Below, piece after piece: positions 61,001 through 64,000 of a stretch of DNA of 64,000 nucleotides (its first letter is position 1; each line of letters starts with the position of its first letter). The DNA lies in NCBI GenBank assembly GCA_026936335.1, contig JAPMXV010000037.1:124001-188000 (forward strand), given 5' to 3'. The translations under genes were made by a program, and so were the position numbers. Source of the stretch: Mantamonas sphyraenae. Taxonomy: Eukaryota > CRuMs > Mantamonadidae. The notes beneath the pieces are model-generated. The model was not told the DNA's origin, ran no database searches, and saw only the letters and a list, made by a program, of their open reading frames with translations.

Positions 61001-64000
61001 TCGGGGTCGTGCGTGCAACAAAGTCAAACAGCTGCGCCGCCAGCGAGCCGGGCATCAGCATGCTCTCCGTCGACGATGGCGACGGAAGCATTGCCATGCG
61101 GCCACCTTCGGGCAATGGCAACGATGAAGAAGACGACGACGACGATGCCGACGATGGGGATGCAGTGGCATGAAAGGTGTCGAGCATCACGGCGGCCGTG
61201 GTGAAAGCACCTGCATCCAACACCTGCGTTTGCTGCTCTCTTGATCCATGGCCACCCAGGTTGGCCAGAACGGCAAAGCAAAGGGTGAGAAAGGGCCATT
61301 CGGGTCGACCTTGACGCGTTTGCTCCACCATCTGGTTGGCACAGATGACAAGGTGTGCAGTCAGCGCCGCAGAGTGGAGATGACGCACACAGGCAGGCGT
61401 GCGTGTGAGACACAGGAGCAGTGAACATGTGGCACGCAAAAGCACGAGGCCTCGTTCACGTCCTTTGTCCGAGGCGGCATTGCGACACAAATCGGCTGCC
61501 TGTCCCAGCAGCAAATGGGCAACCTCGACGGTTCCCTCGTGCTGAGCGACCACGACAGCTCTGCGTTCCCCCACCTGTTCCAGCACCTGCAAGCATGCCA
61601 AGACGTGCTCGTGGTCGAGACAGTGCCTGGCCACGCTCTGTAGGATGGCCTCGACGCCGTCGAGTTCTGTGGCGAGCAAATCAGCACAGTGCGGACTCAG
61701 CTGCGTGGCACTGGCCACGATGGACATGGCACTGCGCTGCAATGGCATACTGTCCAAATGTCGACGCATGGCAAACACAGTGGCACGCACGCCGCCCACG
61801 GCAAAGTATTGCAGGGCCAGCGAGGCCTTTGCCTGGATCAGGCGATCTACAGCCGCCAGACTGTATGCTGCGTACTCTCCGTCGTCCACACGGCGCTCCA
61901 GACACCGCACAATGCTCTCGGCCACATCGTCCGCTTCCAGAAGCACGTCGGCGGCATGTGGATCGACGCGCACGAGGCGCACGAGGAGGAACACCATGGT
62001 GATGAGCATGCGGTTGGACTCGAGCATGCCAGGGTGGGCCATCATGCATGACCAAACGCCACGCCAACGTGGCATCTGCTGGCTTGCAAAGCGTGCGTTG
62101 TCCACGTGTGCACACAGCAACTCCATCAGGGCAAACAGCTGCATGGCCATGGCCACATCGCTCGCGTGGTCGCTGCTGCACCGATTCACCTTGTGCACCA
62201 GGGCAAGTATCAATGGCTCGCTCACAAACGACTCGCAATTCACCACCTGTTCACGGTAGGCGCTGTACGTGGCCACAAACCCGGCAATGGTCGTCGGACG
62301 GCCTGATTCGTATGCCTCTCGTTCCATGCTGCTTTCCTTGGCCACATGCACATCCTCATCGTCGTCGTCGTTCTGGTCGTCTTCTTCGTCATCGTCGTCA
62401 TCATCATGGATTTGGCGATCATCCGTTGCCTCCAGCTCACCGTGTGTGTGGATTCCAGCTTGCTGCTTTTCCTCAGCAGTGCGCAGATCCTGTACAATGG
62501 CCATCAGCTGCTGGATGGACCATTCCACCGCACGATCATCGTCGTAGTACACCTGTCGTGTGTGGCTGCTCATTTCGAGCAGCGTACGATACTCCTTGAC
62601 ACGCCTTCGATCAAACCCCACTGCCCGTTGCAAGTCCTCGTCGACCACGTCGACAGGATCCGGATGGACCTGCACATCCGCATGCTGGCCATTGTGATGC
62701 CCCGCCTGCCACATCACGCCTCCGTCGATGACGGCGATGCCATCATCTTGTGGTTGCTGCTGCAGATCGAGCACATACAAAGGCTCATCGTCTTCGTCGT
62801 CACTGTCTGCAAGCAGATGGACGCCTGTGTCGAGCAGCTTGGCGCGCTGCTCCTCAATCAGCGCCTCCCACTTGGCCTGCACAACAAAGAGCTGGCTGGC
62901 AAAGGGCAGCTGCGAGCCCACCTGTCTCACAATGGGGTTGGTTTCGCCCATGTACACGAGTAGTTGGAAGCACCGGTGCACCAAATCGTATGACTTGAAG
63001 TGGGCGTGGATGAGGGCGGGCAACAAGCCCAGGCCGCCGTGTTGCACAACGGCAGGCAGTGCAGAGGGCACATCCACCACAATGCTCACACATGCACTCA
63101 CGCACCAGTAGCTCATCCACGCGTCGTGTTGGTTGGCAGCAAGCCACCCAAACACCAGTCGGATGGCACCTAGCCTGTGTGCTGTCCATGCATTTGCCTT
63201 GCAGCGTGTCAAATAAGTTAATGCCTGCAAAGCCAATGTGGCCGCCTCCTGCGTCTCTGCGTCGTCGTCCTTCTGCTCCTCGTTCCTGTCATCCACGTGC
63301 GACTGACGGCCCTCGTCACTACTGGACGCTTCCGGGTTCGCATGCAGTGTATGAGTCAAAAAGTACATCACTGCCTTGACGGCACGCTTGCTACGGAACG
63401 CAGGGTGGTTTGTCATCAGCTCGCGTTCCGATGCATATCGCCTGCAAAACGCACGAAGGTGACCCAAGTGCAAGCCCATTGCACTGTCACTCTCTGTCTC
63501 GTTGCCATGTGCCCCCTCTGTCTGTATCCCCTGCCTCAGCGTGTATGTCAACTCAGCCATGTGATCACGATGCGCCTGCTCGACGTCGGCGGCAAGCTCT
63601 TGCGGCGGCTGCATCTGTTGTTGTTGTTCCTCCGATGGTTGCCCCGCCTGCGGATTGCTGCTGCTTGCAGCCATGGACGTCACAGAGCCAAGCATGGAGC
63701 TGAGAGAGTCGACGTGGCCGGCATTGGCCTTGTCGAGGATGGCCACCAATCGCGAACGCACCGCATGCATGCCTGGCCTGTCATGAGGGTCAGGTTTGGT
63801 ACACAATGTGGCCAAATCCATGATGGCAATGCGTGCGGGGGCATGTGCGAAATTGAGCATCATCGCATGGAGTGTGTCGCGCACGTGTTGCAAGCCTGCC
63901 ATCGCGTTGCAGCCGCTCACCATCTCCAGCATCACCATGCCCAGCGAAAACACGTCGTGCTTGCGAGTGTACAGCACATTGGCGCGCAGAAGGTCCGGCG
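58067..64000 (-). CDS. Protein kinase with giant ARM/HEAT-repeat tail, 5' end outside window
   Basis: Partial gene: the frame is open to the window edge. The first visible residues (PDLLRANVLYTRKHDVFSLGMVMLEMVSG) are the C-lobe of a protein kinase just after the APE-like region, followed by RPGMHAVRSRL. About 1900 residues of alpha-helical ARM/HEAT-like repeats follow, with acidic linkers (DDDDDEEDDQNDDDDEDV). A 94-nt intron, 58769-58862 (GTGGGG...CACCAG), joins FVHAA to VRLAGTQTAWQLEF and rescues the final 234 codons. Kinase plus ARM arrays occur in protist kinases and plant ARIA-like groups; no orthologue is recognised. The kinase N-lobe and catalytic loop are not in the window, so activity cannot be judged. 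Confidence 0.78.

Noticed and set aside
1-64000. Prokaryotic features: operons, Shine-Dalgarno sites, CRISPR arrays, insertion sequences
   Set aside because: The gene set and spliceosomal introns are eukaryotic; short tandem repeats seen are microsatellites, not spacer-repeat arrays.
1-64000. tRNA or rRNA genes
   Set aside because: Looked for T-loop GTTCRA-like and rRNA core motifs by eye; none stood out. A covariance search could still find a tRNA.

Overview
This window is nuclear DNA of a unicellular eukaryote with a very compact, GC-rich genome. It shows single genes in mixed orientation, spliceosomal GT-AG introns (about 25 resolved, 50-220 nt, one of 485 nt, nearly all ending in CAG), the standard genetic code with TGA used for most stops, and gene gaps often below 100 bp. 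The gene content (separase, CSA/ERCC8, elongin C, ESCRT factors, a SUN protein, actin, two mitochondrial carriers, mitochondrial EF-G, GATA factor) is broadly eukaryotic. I cannot place the species. No CRISPR array, prokaryotic operon, insertion sequence, rRNA or convincing tRNA was seen.

Layout. 1-8050: DUF2009/B-box protein, tRNA dimethylallyltransferase, MCT-like MFS transporter, VPS37 (ESCRT-I), a small membrane protein, a broken GNAT acetyltransferase. 8136-14493: elongin C, DNAJC3/p58IPK and a long GATA factor with an AT-hook. 14526-21143: a 2205-residue beta-helix receptor-like membrane protein. 21251-28249: UPF0598 protein, mitochondrial uS17, a coiled-coil protein, AFG2B AAA ATPase, an acid-ceramidase/NAAA-family hydrolase, IST1. 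28339-41592: a type II membrane protein, SLC25A44-like carrier, RGP1-like protein, separase, GNL1 GTPase, SLC25A42-like carrier. 41693-49296: SUN-domain protein, ERCC8/CSA, YqeY-domain protein, a twin CX9C protein, ribosomal protein uL11 (RPL12). 49688-64000: a divergent actin, an LRR-PP2C phosphatase with broken frames, mitochondrial EF-G1, glutathione synthetase, and a partial kinase/ARM-repeat giant running off the right edge.

How the genes relate. No pathway cluster is evident, but two ESCRT genes (VPS37, IST1) and several mitochondrial genes (UPF0598, uS17m, EF-G1, the carriers, the twin CX9C protein, YqeY-domain protein) occur. The strongest organisational signal is head-to-head pairing: at least nine divergent pairs have start codons 23-332 bp apart, so they must share short bidirectional promoters.

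Caveats. Several plus-strand genes (GNAT, IST1, separase, SUN, LRR-PP2C) change reading frame where no good intron exists. These are probably one-base assembly errors or real lesions, often at homopolymers or CAG tracts. Exon structures were read by eye from splice motifs and family conservation; none was tested against RNA.
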